This document shows, one piece after another, positions 1-8,321 of a stretch of DNA of 64,000 bases. The DNA lies in the NCBI RefSeq assembly GCF_001984095.1, contig NZ_LYVQ01000002.1, positions 1 through 64,000 of the forward strand, given 5' to 3'. A program made the position numbers and the translations under genes. Below the pieces are notes generated by a model. It searched no databases and was not told where the DNA came from. It saw nothing but the letters and a program-made list of their open reading frames with translations. Position 1 is the first letter of the stretch. Every line of letters starts with the position of its first letter. The stretch comes from Pelomonas sp. KK5 (GTDB taxonomy: Bacteria > Pseudomonadota > Gammaproteobacteria > Burkholderiales > Burkholderiaceae_C).

Positions 1-204
1 CTGCTGGCGCGGCAGCGCGAGGCAGGAGGGGCGGTGTGGGTCTGCTGCGCGCTGGGTTTCTCGCGCAGCGCGGCGGTGGTGACGGCGGGGCTGATGCGCG
101 ACGGGGCGGCCGGTGAGGCGGCGCTGGCCGCGGTGAGGCGAGCGCGGCCGCAGATCGTGCTGCGCGAGGCCTGGTTGGCGGCGCTGGAGCGGCGACATGG
201 ATGA
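1..204 (+). CDS. dual-specificity phosphatase-like protein, C-terminal fragment
   Basis: The window opens inside this gene; 67 codons remain before the TGA at 202-204. The fragment contains a Cys-x5-Arg phosphatase signature: C16-ALGFS-R22 followed by S, matching the P-loop of tyrosine/dual-specificity phosphatases, in which the Cys is the nucleophile and the Arg holds the phosphate. The stop overlaps the start of the next gene by 8 bases, so it is the upstream member of the same operon. Downstream genes make phospholipid precursors, and in E. coli the ynbABCD operon also joins a phosphatase (YnbD) to a CDP-diglyceride synthase (YnbB), so a role in dephosphorylating a phospholipid intermediate is possible. 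Substrate unknown; the N-terminus is not visible. Confidence 0.7.
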   Translation: MLARQREAGGAVWVCCALGFSRSAAVVTAGLMRDGAAGEAALAAVRRARPQIVLREAWLAALERRHG

Positions 205-592
205 ACGGGAGCGCGCCCGCTGCGCGGCGCTGGCGGCGCTGCTGCAGGCCTCGGCGGTGCTCTCCGCGCTGAGCCTCCTGCTGGATGGCGCAGCGCTGCT
301 GCTGATGTTCGGCAAGGCCATGGCGCCGGTGCTCCTGCTGGGCCTGGGCGAGCGCTACTTCGCGTACCGCATCGCGCTGGATCGCCGGCTGTTCGAGGCG
401 CTGGCCGATGGCCGCATCGTCTCGCTGCCACTGCTCGATGACGCACTGGACGCGCTCGGCCTGCGCAAGCCGGCGCCGCTCACGCGCAGCCTGGACGAAC
501 GCATCGCCGGCACGCGCCGGCTGCTGAAGCTGCATGCCGTCGTCGTCGCGCTGCAACTGCTCGCCGCCCTGGCGGGAGGATGGATCCGATGA
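197..592 (+). CDS. small integral membrane protein of a phospholipid operon
   Basis: 131 residues. It starts at an ATG overlapping the previous stop (ATGGATGA) and its own TGA overlaps the next ATG, so it is translationally coupled on both sides. Two long hydrophobic stretches near the N-terminus (about residues 10-35 and 38-55) and one at the C-terminus (about 108-128) suggest three membrane helices around a short charged cytoplasmic region with several Arg and Asp. I do not recognise a family. Its place between a phosphatase and an acyltransferase suggests an accessory role in the same lipid pathway; that is inference from position only. Confidence 0.75.
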   Translation: MDERERARCAALAALLQASAVLSALSLLLDGAALLLMFGKAMAPVLLLGLGERYFAYRIALDRRLFEALADGRIVSLPLLDDALDALGLRKPAPLTRSLDERIAGTRRLLKLHAVVVALQLLAALAGGWIR

Positions 593-1251
593 ACGCTTTC
601 CTCAAACCACTGGCCGCCACGCTGGCCGGCCGCGCGATCGTGCTGTTCGCCAAGCTGCTCACCGGCGTCAACGCCGTCTGGCTGCGCAACGGCCCCACGG
701 CCGGGCAGACGCTGTACTTCGCCAACCACAGCAGCCATGGCGACTTCGTGCTGCTGTGGGCCGCGCTGCCGCCGGACCTGCGCTCGCTGACCCGGCCGGT
801 GGCTGGCCAGGACTACTGGGAGGCCTCGCCGCTGCGCAGCTTCATCGGCCACGACGTGTTCAACGCGCTGATGATCCGCCGCGACGGTGGCGGCGATCCC
901 GTGGCCTTGATGACCGCCGCGCTGCAGGCCGGCGACTCGCTGATCATGTTCCCCGAGGGCACCCGCAACACCGGCGAGGAGCCCTTGCTGCCACTGAAGA
1001 GCGGGCTCTTCCACATCGCCCGCAGCTGCCCGGAACTGCGCCTGGTGCCGGTGTGGATCGAGAACCTGAAGCGGGTGCTGCCCAAGGGCATGCTGCTGCC
1101 GGTGCCGCTGGCCTGCAGCGTGCGCTTCGGCGCGCCGCTGGTGCTGGCCGCCGGCGAGGACAAGGCGGCTTTCATCGCCCGCGCGCGCCAGGCGATGCTG
1201 GACCTGCGCCCCGAATACGACCGCCTGCCGGAAGGAGCGACAGCACCATGA
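589..1251 (+). CDS. PlsC-type 1-acyl-glycerol-3-phosphate acyltransferase
   Basis: 220 residues. It carries the acyltransferase HX4D motif (NHSSHGD, H47 and D52) and the downstream FPEGTR block (E123), which bind and activate the glycerolphosphate acceptor. The family transfers an acyl chain from acyl-ACP or acyl-CoA to lysophosphatidate at the inner face of the membrane. The ATG at 589 is preferred over one at 580: it overlaps the preceding stop as ATGA and has GGGAGGA at 574-580 with an 8-nt spacer. The stop overlaps the cdsA-like start in the same way. The next gene would convert its phosphatidate product to CDP-diacylglycerol, giving a biochemical logic to the operon. Probably a paralogue of the housekeeping plsC; the exact acceptor is not known. 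Confidence 0.85.
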   Translation: MNAFLKPLAATLAGRAIVLFAKLLTGVNAVWLRNGPTAGQTLYFANHSSHGDFVLLWAALPPDLRSLTRPVAGQDYWEASPLRSFIGHDVFNALMIRRDGGGDPVALMTAALQAGDSLIMFPEGTRNTGEEPLLPLKSGLFHIARSCPELRLVPVWIENLKRVLPKGMLLPVPLACSVRFGAPLVLAAGEDKAAFIARARQAMLDLRPEYDRLPEGATAP

Positions 1252-2207
1252 GCATGGCCGACGCGAGCACGCAGGACACCACGCTGGCGCTGTTCGGCGG
1301 CGTGGCCGGCGTGCTGATCCTGGCCTCGGCGATCGGTGCGCTGCTGAAGTGGCGCTTCGCGCCCGACCGGCCGCATTCGGTGATCGACAACCTGAACGCC
1401 CGCGTCAAGGCCTGGTGGGTGATGGTGGCGGTGATCGGGCTGGCCTTCGTGTTCGGCAAGGCGGGCGTGATCGTCCTCTTCTACCTGATCTCGTTCTACG
1501 CGCTGCGCGAGTTCCTGAGCCTGGCCTACACGCGGCGCGGCGATCATGTCGCGCTGGCCGCGGCCTTCTACCTGGTGCTGCCGCTGCAGTATTTCCTCGT
1601 CTGGATCGAGTGGTACGGGCTCTATTCGATCTTCATCCCGGTCTACGCCTTCCTGGTGCTGCCGATCCTGGCCACCTTCGGCGGCGACACCAAGCGCTTC
1701 CTGGAGCGCACGACCAAGCTGCAATGGGGGCTGATGGTCTGCGTGTTCTGCATCAGCCACGTGCCCGCGCTGCTGACGCTGAACATCCCCGGCTATGGCG
1801 ACCGCAGGCTGCTGCTGATCGGCTTCCTGGTGATCGTGGTGCAGGGCAGCGACGTGCTGCAGTACGTCTGGGGCAAGCTCTGCGGCCGGCGCAAGGTGGC
1901 GCCGGAACTGTCGCCCAGCAAGACCTGGGAGGGCCTGATCGGCGGCGTGGCCAGCGCCACCGCCCTGGGCGCCTCGCTCTACTGGGCCACGCCCTTCAAT
2001 CCCTGGCAGGCCGCGCTGATTGCCCTGGCCCTGTGCCTGATGGGCTTCTTCGGCGGGCTCGTGATGTCGGCGATCAAGCGCGACCGCGGCGTCAAGGACT
2101 GGGGCCACATGATCGAGGGCCACGGCGGCATGCTGGACCGGCTCGACTCGGTGATCTTCGCGGCGCCGATCTACTTCCACGCGCTGCGCTACTGGTGGGA
2201 GCCTTAA
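1248..2207 (+). CDS. phosphatidate cytidylyltransferase (CDP-diglyceride synthase)
   Basis: 319 residues, a polytopic membrane protein with about eight hydrophobic segments. The C-terminus (about residues 274-301) holds the CdsA family signature: S-x-I-K-R, then VKDWGH, then GHGGMLDRLDS, whose acidic residues bind Mg2+ and CTP. It makes CDP-diacylglycerol from phosphatidate and CTP. The start at 1248 overlaps the acyltransferase stop (ATGA). Similar length and context to E. coli YnbB rather than the essential cdsA, which normally sits beside ispU/dxr; no such neighbours are present here. Its stop overlaps the convergent flavin reductase gene by 4 bases. Confidence 0.88.
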   Translation: MSMADASTQDTTLALFGGVAGVLILASAIGALLKWRFAPDRPHSVIDNLNARVKAWWVMVAVIGLAFVFGKAGVIVLFYLISFYALREFLSLAYTRRGDHVALAAAFYLVLPLQYFLVWIEWYGLYSIFIPVYAFLVLPILATFGGDTKRFLERTTKLQWGLMVCVFCISHVPALLTLNIPGYGDRRLLLIGFLVIVVQGSDVLQYVWGKLCGRRKVAPELSPSKTWEGLIGGVASATALGASLYWATPFNPWQAALIALALCLMGFFGGLVMSAIKRDRGVKDWGHMIEGHGGMLDRLDSVIFAAPIYFHALRYWWEP

Positions 2208-2704
2208 AGAGGTAGCTCGGTGAAGTAGCGGCCACCGTGGAAGATCAGCGGCGGCACGCCCGGCTGGGCCGAGCAGCACTCGACCTCGCCGACGAAGATC
2301 ACGTGGTCGCCTTCCTCGTAGCGGCTGCGGTTGGCGCATTCGAAGGTGGCGACCGCCCCCTCCAGCACCGGCGCGCCGCCGGCGCCCTCGCGCCAGGCCA
2401 CGCCGGCGAAGCGGTCCACGTCGCGCATCGCGAAGCGCTTGGCCAGCTCCATCTGCGAGGCGGCGAGGATGTTGATCGCGTAGTGCGAGCCGCGGCTGAA
2501 GATCGGCATCGAGCCGGCCTGGCGGCCCAGGCTCCAGAGCACCAGCGGCGGCTCCAGCGAGACGGAGTTGAACGAGTTCGCGGTGAGGCCGACGAGGGAG
2601 CCGTCGGGCGCGCGGGCGGTGATGATGGTCACGCCGGTGGCGAACATGCCGAGGGCGGCGCGGAACTGCTGCTTGTCGAAGGCGGCGTTGGGGGACGAGG
2701 ACAT
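2204..2704 (-). CDS. flavin reductase family protein (FMN-binding split barrel)
   Basis: 166 residues from the ATG at 2704. The sequence matches the small NAD(P)H:flavin reductase/FMN-binding family: an opening FRAALGMFATGV block, GLTANSFNSVSLEPP, where the substituted flavin-binding loop lies, and a C-terminal GDHVIFVGEV with a final GGRYF. Such proteins reduce free FMN or FAD for a partner monooxygenase or act as oxidoreductases in their own right. No monooxygenase gene lies next to it, so the partner is unknown. A longer reading from 2728 is possible but the 2704 ATG sits 7 nt after a GACAAT box on the minus strand, which favours it. The gene is divergent from the M48 protease gene. Confidence 0.85.
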   Translation of the reverse strand: MSSSPNAAFDKQQFRAALGMFATGVTIITARAPDGSLVGLTANSFNSVSLEPPLVLWSLGRQAGSMPIFSRGSHYAINILAASQMELAKRFAMRDVDRFAGVAWREGAGGAPVLEGAVATFECANRSRYEEGDHVIFVGEVECCSAQPGVPPLIFHGGRYFTELPL

Positions 2705-2711
2705 GGCCGCC

Positions 2712-2729
2712 ATTGTCATGCCGGACAAT
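2712..2729. promoter_or_regulatory. mirror-image bidirectional -10 boxes between flavin reductase and M48 protease genes
   Basis: The strands carry two identical -10-like hexamers back to back: ATTGTC at 2712-2717 (GACAAT on the minus strand) and GACAAT at 2724-2729 on the plus strand, 6 nt apart. Each is followed by 7 nt and then the ATG of its own gene (2704 on minus, 2737 on plus). With the usual 6-7 nt from -10 to start of transcription, both mRNAs would begin at or next to the start codon. No Shine-Dalgarno sequence precedes either ATG. No convincing -35 was found. Confidence 0.5.
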
Positions 2730-2736
2730 GCCCTTC

Positions 2737-3657
2737 ATGGCTTCGGACTTCGAATTCCCGGAAATCCCCGTCGATGCGCCCGTGGGCGGCTGCAGCTGCC
2801 ACGGCCGGCGCCTGTTCAGCGCGCTGCTGCTGGGCGCCGCGCTGCCGGCCGTCGCGCAACAGCCGCCCCCGCGCGAGGGCGTGGACGTCGGCGAGACCAG
2901 CAAGTTCGCCCGGCTCGTACCGGCCGCGCAGGTGGAGCAGGCCGGCGCGCAGCAGTACGCGCAGCTGATGCAGCAGGCGGCCGCCAAGCGCGCCCTGGCC
3001 CCGCCCAACCAGCCGCAGCTGGTGCGGCTGCGCGAGATCGCCAAGCGCATCATCGTCCAGGCCCCGGCCTGGAATGCCCGCGCCAAGCAGTGGCGCTGGG
3101 AGGTCAACCTGGTGGCCGACCAGCAGCTGAACGCCTTCTGCATGCCCGGCGGCAAGATCGCCTTCTTCTACGGCATCCTCGAGAAGCTCAAGCTCAGCGA
3201 CGACGAGGTGGCGATGGTGATGGGCCACGAGGTGGCGCACGCGCTGCGCGAGCATGCCCGCGAACGCATGGGCAAGAACGCCGGCACCTCGCTGGTGGTC
3301 AGCGGGCTTTCGGCCTTGCTGGGGCTGGGCAATGTCGGCGACGCGGTGCTGCGCATGGGCGGGCAATTGATGACGCTGACCTTCTCCCGCGAGGACGAGA
3401 GCGAGGCCGACCTGGTGGGCATGGAACTCGCGTCCCGCGCCGGCTACGACCCGCGCGCCTCGGTCACGCTGTGGCAGAAGATGGGCGCCGCCGCCAAGGG
3501 TGCGCCGCCGCAGTGGCTGTCCACCCACCCGGCCGGGCCGACGCGCATCCGCGACCTGCAGGCCAATCTGCCGAAGGTGATGCCGCTGTACGAGCGGGCG
3601 GAGAAGCCCGCCCAGCGCTTCGAGATCGCGCCGCCGCTGAAGCAGCGGGCGGGCTGA
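2737..3657 (+). CDS. M48 family zinc metalloprotease, exported
   Basis: 306 residues. HEVAH at 164-168 is the HExxH zinc site; the third ligand Glu lies in EADLVG (E223), the usual M48 arrangement. A hydrophobic segment after a short Arg pair (about residues 23-41, ending AVAQ) looks like a signal peptide preceded by an unusually long N-terminal extension of about 20 residues with two Cys. M48 proteases of this size (BepA/LoiP type) act in the periplasm on misassembled outer-membrane proteins. No TPR region is present, so it is closer to LoiP than BepA. Start at 2737 chosen because it follows a GACAAT box by 7 nt. Confidence 0.85.
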   Translation: MASDFEFPEIPVDAPVGGCSCHGRRLFSALLLGAALPAVAQQPPPREGVDVGETSKFARLVPAAQVEQAGAQQYAQLMQQAAAKRALAPPNQPQLVRLREIAKRIIVQAPAWNARAKQWRWEVNLVADQQLNAFCMPGGKIAFFYGILEKLKLSDDEVAMVMGHEVAHALREHARERMGKNAGTSLVVSGLSALLGLGNVGDAVLRMGGQLMTLTFSREDESEADLVGMELASRAGYDPRASVTLWQKMGAAAKGAPPQWLSTHPAGPTRIRDLQANLPKVMPLYERAEKPAQRFEIAPPLKQRAG

Positions 3658-3664
3658 TCGGCGA

Positions 3665-4330
3665 TTACCAGCGCGCGGGCAGGTCGCGCAGGCGGCGGTA
3701 GCGGCCGTTGGTGACCCGCAGCAGGTAGGCGCCGGCTTCCAGATCCTTGATCAGCTTGGACACCATCTCGCGCGAGCAGCCCAGGCGCTGGGCCATCGCC
3801 TGGTGCGTCAGCGCCAGTTCCTCGCCGATCTGGGTCTCCTGCTGCAGCAGGGTCTTGAGCCGGCCGTAGACGTCGTTGAGCGCCAGCTGCTTGGTCGAGA
3901 GCGTGGCCGAGCGGGCGCGGCGGATGACCTTGGTCAGCAGCTCCAGCGCGAATTCCGGATGGGCGGCGATATGGGCCAGCAGGCTGGAGCGGGTGATGAT
4001 CACGCAGCGCGCGGCGGACTCGGTGATCACGCTGGCCGAGCGCGGGCCGCCGTCCAGGCTCATCTCGCCGACGTATTCGCCGGGGCCGTAGACGCCGTAG
4101 GTGATCTCGCGGCCGCGGTTGTCGCAGGAGTAGGCGCGCAGGCTGCCCGAGAGGATCAGGTAGAGGCTGTCGCCCTGCGAGCCTTCCTCGATCAGCACCG
4201 TGCCGCGCCGGTAGCTGCGCGCGATGCCGCCAGCCGCCAGCGCCTGCAGGCTGGGCGGGAGCTCGTCGAGGCCGGGCTCGCCCGCCAGGCCGTTGTTGAT
4301 GCTGCTGCTGCTGTTCGCGTGAATGTCCAT
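3665..4330 (-). CDS. Crp/Fnr family transcriptional regulator
   Basis: 221 residues. An N-terminal cyclic-nucleotide-binding domain (about 25-140) includes the GEYVGEMSLDGGPRSASV phosphate-binding cassette, with the Glu and Arg-Ser that bind cAMP in Crp. The C-terminal winged helix-turn-helix (about 155-215) includes LTHQAMAQRLGCSREMVSKL. There is no N-terminal Cys cluster, so it is not an oxygen-sensing Fnr. Start at 4330 chosen over an upstream codon because AGGA stands 7 nt before it. It lies downstream of and in the same direction as the LuxR-type gene, with a 143-nt gap, so probably has its own promoter. Ligand and targets unknown. Confidence 0.87.
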   Translation of the reverse strand: MDIHANSSSSINNGLAGEPGLDELPPSLQALAAGGIARSYRRGTVLIEEGSQGDSLYLILSGSLRAYSCDNRGREITYGVYGPGEYVGEMSLDGGPRSASVITESAARCVIITRSSLLAHIAAHPEFALELLTKVIRRARSATLSTKQLALNDVYGRLKTLLQQETQIGEELALTHQAMAQRLGCSREMVSKLIKDLEAGAYLLRVTNGRYRRLRDLPARW

Positions 4331-4473
4331 CGTTCCTGCTCTGGCGGCACTGGCCGCAGGCAAGAGGCGATGTTACGGGAGCACGGGGGCCGCCCGATGG
4401 CAGGCGCCGTGAAATCTTCCGCCCACGGACGGATGGCGCCCCCGGGATGGGCGCCTGGCGGAGCGGTCACGCG

Positions 4474-5238
4474 CTAGTTCAGCTCCATCCGCAGCGCCGA
4501 CATCAGCGGCGGCAGCATGGCCAGCTGGCGCAGCAGCTCGCCGATGCTGTCGGCGCCGGACTTGGCGCGGATGCTCTGGATCTGCGTGCGCACGGTAGAG
4601 ATGGCCACGCCCTGCTGGGCCGCCACATCGCCGGGCCGCGCGCCGGCCGAGAGCGCCTTCAGCACCTCGGTCTCGGTGGGGGTCAGGCCGTAGCGCAGCG
4701 CGAACCACTGGGCGGCCAGCTCGCCGCAGAGCTGGCGGCGCTCCAGCACCAGCAGCACCGCCGCCTGGGCCACGTCGCGGTTCAGCGGCACCACGACCAC
4801 GTTCGCCTTGGCCGCGCCCTCGCCGAGGCGCAGCAGGCAGCGCAGGCCGTCTCGCTGCGCGCCCTGCAGCGCGTCGGCCATGGCCTGGGCATCCTTCGGG
4901 TCGCGCACGCGGACCTGGTTGTCGACCAGCTCCAGCGGGTGGTCACCGTCGAGATTGCGCCGCGCGGCCAGGTTGCAGTGGAGCACGCGGCCGTCGGCGG
5001 TAAGCAGCAGCACGCCGTAGTCCAGCTCCTCGAGCACCAGGCTCATCCAGTGGCTGCTGAGCGAACTGGCCTGGCGCCGCTCGGCCCGCGGCCGCATGAC
5101 GACGGCAGGGGCTGGCGCGATCGGGGCGGGTAAAGCCGGTAGGGCAGGTAGGGCGGCACTCTCGCCGCGTCCCTGGGCCAGCGTGACCGCCAGAGCGGCG
5201 GCAGTGGCATCCAGGGGATCTGGTTTCGCAGTCCACAT
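4474..5238 (-). CDS. LuxR-type HTH regulator with PAS-like sensor region
   Basis: 254 residues. The last 65 residues form a GerE/LuxR helix-turn-helix: LTPTETEVLKALSAG...VAISTVRTQIQSIRAK. The middle (about 70-165) resembles a PAS fold (LDYGVLLLTADGRVLHCN), suggesting a small-molecule or redox input rather than phosphorylation; no receiver domain is present. The N-terminal 60 residues are Ala/Pro-rich and probably disordered. Start at the ATG at 5238, preceded by GGGAG; a TTG six codons upstream is less likely. The 254-nt stretch upstream to 5492 is distinctly A+T-richer than the rest and presumably carries its promoter; it also contains a perfect 10-bp palindrome TAACGCGTTA at 5481-5490. Confidence 0.82.
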   Translation of the reverse strand: MWTAKPDPLDATAAALAVTLAQGRGESAALPALPALPAPIAPAPAVVMRPRAERRQASSLSSHWMSLVLEELDYGVLLLTADGRVLHCNLAARRNLDGDHPLELVDNQVRVRDPKDAQAMADALQGAQRDGLRCLLRLGEGAAKANVVVVPLNRDVAQAAVLLVLERRQLCGELAAQWFALRYGLTPTETEVLKALSAGARPGDVAAQQGVAISTVRTQIQSIRAKSGADSIGELLRQLAMLPPLMSALRMELN

Positions 5239-5492
5239 CTTCGAGCTCCCAGGCAAAGACAGGCCAGGACGACCGCACGACGGGCCAAGATTAGGCGCTG
5301 ATCCCCCCTAGGTTGCGTGAATTGTCGGCCGTGCATTTGTGAAGAATTCACGTGCCCGAATCCGCAACTTAATGTTCAGAAATTAGCACTTTGCGACGGC
5401 GAAGACTACTTTCCGGCCAGAATTTTTCTCGACCGTGGCATTCCGGCACTGCCGTGGCCCCCGGCGCGACGCCGTCAAGCTAACGCGTTACC

Positions 5493-6404
5493 TTAACGCA
5501 GCGCCAAATCCGCCACCGTGCCGGCAAAGACGGCAAAGCCCACCCAGTGGTTCTGGCGGAAGGCCTTGAAGCAGCCCTCGCGGCTGCGGTCGCGGATCAG
5601 CGTGAAGTGCCACAGCACCTGCGCCGCGGCGGCGGCTATGCCCAGCAGGAAGACGCGGCCCAGGCCGAAGCGCAGGCCCAGCCAGGTCCAGCTGGCCAGG
5701 TGGATCGCATAGAAGGCCATCACGCCGGCCACGTCGAAGCGGCCCAGCGTCAGCGCGGAGGTCTTGATGCCGATGCGGATGTCGTCGTCGCGGTCCACCA
5801 TCGCGTACTCGGTGTCGTAGGCCAGCACCCAGAACAGGTTGGAGACGAGCAGCGCCCAGGCGGTCCACGGCGCGGCGTTGTAGACGCCCGACCAGCTCCA
5901 TTCATTGCCGCCCAGCGCGGCCGAGAAGGCCATCGGGATGCCGAAGCTGAAGGCCACGCCCAGCACCGCCTGCGGCATCGAGACGACCCGCTTCGCATAC
6001 GGATAGACGAGGGCCACGGCCAGCGCGGCGAAGGACATCAGGATGGTCGGCGCATTGGTCGTCAGCACCAGCAGGAAGGCGGCCAGCGCCAGCACCGCGC
6101 CGAAGAGCAACGCCTCCTTGACGGAGACGGCGCCCGAGGTGACGGGCCGCTTCGCGGTGCGCTTGACGTGGCGGTCGAACTCGCGGTCGGCCACGTCGTT
6201 GACGCAGCAGCCGGCGCTGCGCATCAGCACCGTGCCGGCGATGAAGACCGCCAGCAGGTGCCAGCCGGGAAAGCCGTCCGCCGCGATCCACAGCGCCGAC
6301 AGCGTCGGCCACAGCAGCAACAGCCAGCCGGCCGGGCGATCCCAGCGGATCAGGTCGAGGTACAGCTGCAGGCGGGAAGGGGCGGGGCTGGCGACGTCAT
6401 TCAT
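5493..6404 (-). CDS. ubiA: 4-hydroxybenzoate octaprenyltransferase
   Basis: 303 residues with about eight membrane segments. Both aspartate-rich motifs of the UbiA family are intact: [19 protein letters not shown] (about 68-86) and [13 protein letters not shown] (about 193-205) followed by [10 protein letters not shown]. The enzyme joins 4-hydroxybenzoate to the polyprenyl chain, the membrane step of ubiquinone synthesis. The gene is single; ubiC is not adjacent. Start at 6404, where GACAAT on the minus strand (6411-6416) ends 6 nt before the ATG and no Shine-Dalgarno is seen. It follows the livM gene in the same direction, but the promoter-like box suggests independent transcription. Confidence 0.95.
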   Translation of the reverse strand: MNDVASPAPSRLQLYLDLIRWDRPAGWLLLLWPTLSALWIAADGFPGWHLLAVFIAGTVLMRSAGCCVNDVADREFDRHVKRTAKRPVTSGAVSVKEALLFGAVLALAAFLLVLTTNAPTILMSFAALAVALVYPYAKRVVSMPQAVLGVAFSFGIPMAFSAALGGNEWSWSGVYNAAPWTAWALLVSNLFWVLAYDTEYAMVDRDDDIRIGIKTSALTLGRFDVAGVMAFYAIHLASWTWLGLRFGLGRVFLLGIAAAAAQVLWHFTLIRDRSREGCFKAFRQNHWVGFAVFAGTVADLALR

Positions 6405-6410
6405 GGCGCA

Positions 6411-6416
6411 ATTGTC
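6411..6416 (-). promoter_or_regulatory. -10-like box for ubiA, leaderless type
   Basis: GACAAT on the minus strand, followed by 6 nt (TGCGCC) and the ubiA ATG at 6404. The spacing places the transcription start at the start codon. Same pattern as at 2712-2729, 32695 and 42759. Confidence 0.45.
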
Positions 6417-6440
6417 GCGCCGCGGCCCGCGCCTGCCTGG

Positions 6441-7430
6441 TCAGCGCCGCGGCGCGGCCAGCCGGTCCTTCAGCGCCAGCGCCTCGCCCACCAGCCCGCG
6501 CCGGAAGGCCAGCACGCAGGTGATGAAGATCAGCCCGGTCACCAGGCTCACCGATTCACCCAGGCCGTTGAACCACTCGATGCCGGTCAGGCCGGCCAGG
6601 GCCTTGCCCAGGTCGCCGATCTTGTTCTCCAGCGCGATGATCACCAGCGCGCCGACGATCGGACCGACCAGCGTGCCCATGCCGCCGACCAGGGTCATCA
6701 GGATGACGGCGCCGGAGGTCGTCCAGATCGCGTCGGTCAGCGTGGCGAAGCCCAGCACCCAGGTCTTGGTGGCGCCGGCCAGGCCGGCCAGCGCGGCCGA
6801 GAGCACGAAGGCCAGCAGCTTGAAGCGGTCCACGTCGTAGCCCAGCGAGGTGGCGCGGGCCTCGTTCTCGCGGATCGACGTGAGCACCTGGCCGAAGGGC
6901 GAGTTCACCGTGCGGTAGATCAGCCAGAACTGCGCGGCGAAGATGGCCAGCACGACGTAGTACAGCGAGAGGTCGTTCTCCAGGTTCAGCCCCAGCAGAT
7001 GGCCGCGCGGCACCGATTGCAGGCCGTCCTCGCCGCCGGTGAAGGGCGCCTGCAGGAAGACGAAGAACAGCATCTGCGACAGCGCCAGCGTGATCATCGA
7101 GAAGTAGATGCCCGAGCGCCGGATCGCCAGGATGCCGAACACCAGCCCCATCAGCGCCGCCGCGCCCACGCCCACCAGCAGGCCCAGCAGCGGCGGCAGG
7201 CCCCAGACCTTCAGCGCATGGCCGGCGCAGTAGGCCGCGGTGCCGAGGAAGGCCGCATGGCCGAAGCTCAGCAGGCCGGTGAAGCCGATCAGCAGGTTGA
7301 AGGCGCAGGCGAACATCGCATAGCAGATCACCTTCATCACGAAGAAGGGATACACGCCCAGCGCCGGCAGCAGCGCGATGCCGGCGAACAGGGCGATGTA
7401 GCCCAGCAGTCGTTTGTCCTTGATGTTCAT
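6441..7430 (-). CDS. livM: branched-chain amino-acid ABC transporter permease LivM
   Basis: 329 residues, about nine membrane segments. It belongs to the LivM permease family (CAFNLLIGFTGLLSFGHAAF near residue 40 and the EAA-type loop SIRENEARATSLGYDVDRFK near 185). It forms the inner-membrane channel with LivH. The ATG at 7430 overlaps the livH stop as TGATG, giving translational coupling. An open frame continues upstream of this ATG inside livH but is only a shadow. Last gene of the livG-livF-SBP-livH-livM unit. Confidence 0.9.
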   Translation of the reverse strand: MNIKDKRLLGYIALFAGIALLPALGVYPFFVMKVICYAMFACAFNLLIGFTGLLSFGHAAFLGTAAYCAGHALKVWGLPPLLGLLVGVGAAALMGLVFGILAIRRSGIYFSMITLALSQMLFFVFLQAPFTGGEDGLQSVPRGHLLGLNLENDLSLYYVVLAIFAAQFWLIYRTVNSPFGQVLTSIRENEARATSLGYDVDRFKLLAFVLSAALAGLAGATKTWVLGFATLTDAIWTTSGAVILMTLVGGMGTLVGPIVGALVIIALENKIGDLGKALAGLTGIEWFNGLGESVSLVTGLIFITCVLAFRRGLVGEALALKDRLAAPRR

Positions 7431-8317
7431 CACTTCTCTTTGCCGAAGAGGCCGGCGGGGCGCACCAGCAGCACGATGGCCATGACGACGAACACCACGG
7501 TGTTGGACGCCTCGGGATAGAAGACCTTGGTCAGTCCTTCGATGACGCCCAGCCCCAGGCCGGTGAGGATCGAGCCGAGGATGGAGCCCATGCCGCCGAT
7601 CACCACCACTGCGAACACGACGATGATCAGGTTGGAGCCCATCAGCGGGCTCACCTGCAGCACCGGCGCGGCCAGCACGCCGGCATAGGCCGCCAGCGCC
7701 ACGCCGCCGGCGTAGGTCAGCGTCACCATGCGGGGCACGTTGATGCCGAAGGCCTGCACGAGCTTGGGGTTCTCGGTGCCGGCGCGCAGCGTGGCGCCCA
7801 GCGAGGTCTTCTCGATCAGCGCCCACACCGCCAGGCAGACGACGATGGACGCCACCACCACCCAGGCCCGGTAGTTCGGCAGGATCATGAAGCCGAGGTT
7901 GGTGGCGCCCTGCAGCTGTTCCGGCACCGAATACTGCTGGCCCGACACGCCGTAGAACGAGCGGAAGATGCCCTCGGTGACCAGCGTGATGCCGAAGGTG
8001 AGCAGCAGGCCGTAGAGGTGGTCGAGCTTGTACAGCCACTGCAGCAGCAGCCGCTCGATGACCACGCCGACCAGGCCCACCGCCAGCGGCGCCAGGATCA
8101 GCATCCACCAGTAGGACAGGCCCAGGTACTCGCCGCCCATCCAGGCGATGAAGGCCCCCATCATGTACAGCGCGCCATGCGCGAAGTTGATGATGTTGAG
8201 CATGCCGAAGATCACCGCCAGGCCCAGCGACAGCATCGCGTAGAACGAGCCGTTGACCAAGCCCAGCAGCAGCTGGCTCAGGAAGGCGGAGAGGGGGATG
8301 CCGAAGATCTCAGTCAC
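7430..8317 (-). CDS. livH: branched-chain amino-acid ABC transporter permease LivH
   Basis: 295 residues, polytopic. The opening GLVNGSFYAMLSLGLAVIFG and NIINFAHGALYMMGAF blocks are typical of LivH, as is the cytoplasmic RAGTENPKLVQAFGIN loop that contacts the ATPases. The gene starts 4 nt downstream of the binding-protein stop and its stop overlaps livM. The real substrate of Liv-type systems in Burkholderiales varies widely (branched-chain amino acids, aromatic acids, urea, amides), so specificity is not established. Confidence 0.9.
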   Translation of the reverse strand: MTEIFGIPLSAFLSQLLLGLVNGSFYAMLSLGLAVIFGMLNIINFAHGALYMMGAFIAWMGGEYLGLSYWWMLILAPLAVGLVGVVIERLLLQWLYKLDHLYGLLLTFGITLVTEGIFRSFYGVSGQQYSVPEQLQGATNLGFMILPNYRAWVVVASIVVCLAVWALIEKTSLGATLRAGTENPKLVQAFGINVPRMVTLTYAGGVALAAYAGVLAAPVLQVSPLMGSNLIIVVFAVVVIGGMGSILGSILTGLGLGVIEGLTKVFYPEASNTVVFVVMAIVLLVRPAGLFGKEK

Positions 8318-8321
8318 GGCA

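Noticed and set aside
813-3155. A 780-codon open frame on the minus strand across the CDP-diglyceride synthase and M48 genes
   Set aside because: It is the antisense of well-supported genes; its composition (Arg, Gln, His, Ala-rich) is typical of shadow frames in high-G+C DNA.
5547-7520. A 657-codon plus-strand frame over ubiA and livM
   Set aside because: Antisense to two genes with clear family motifs; sequence dominated by Gln, His, Arg.
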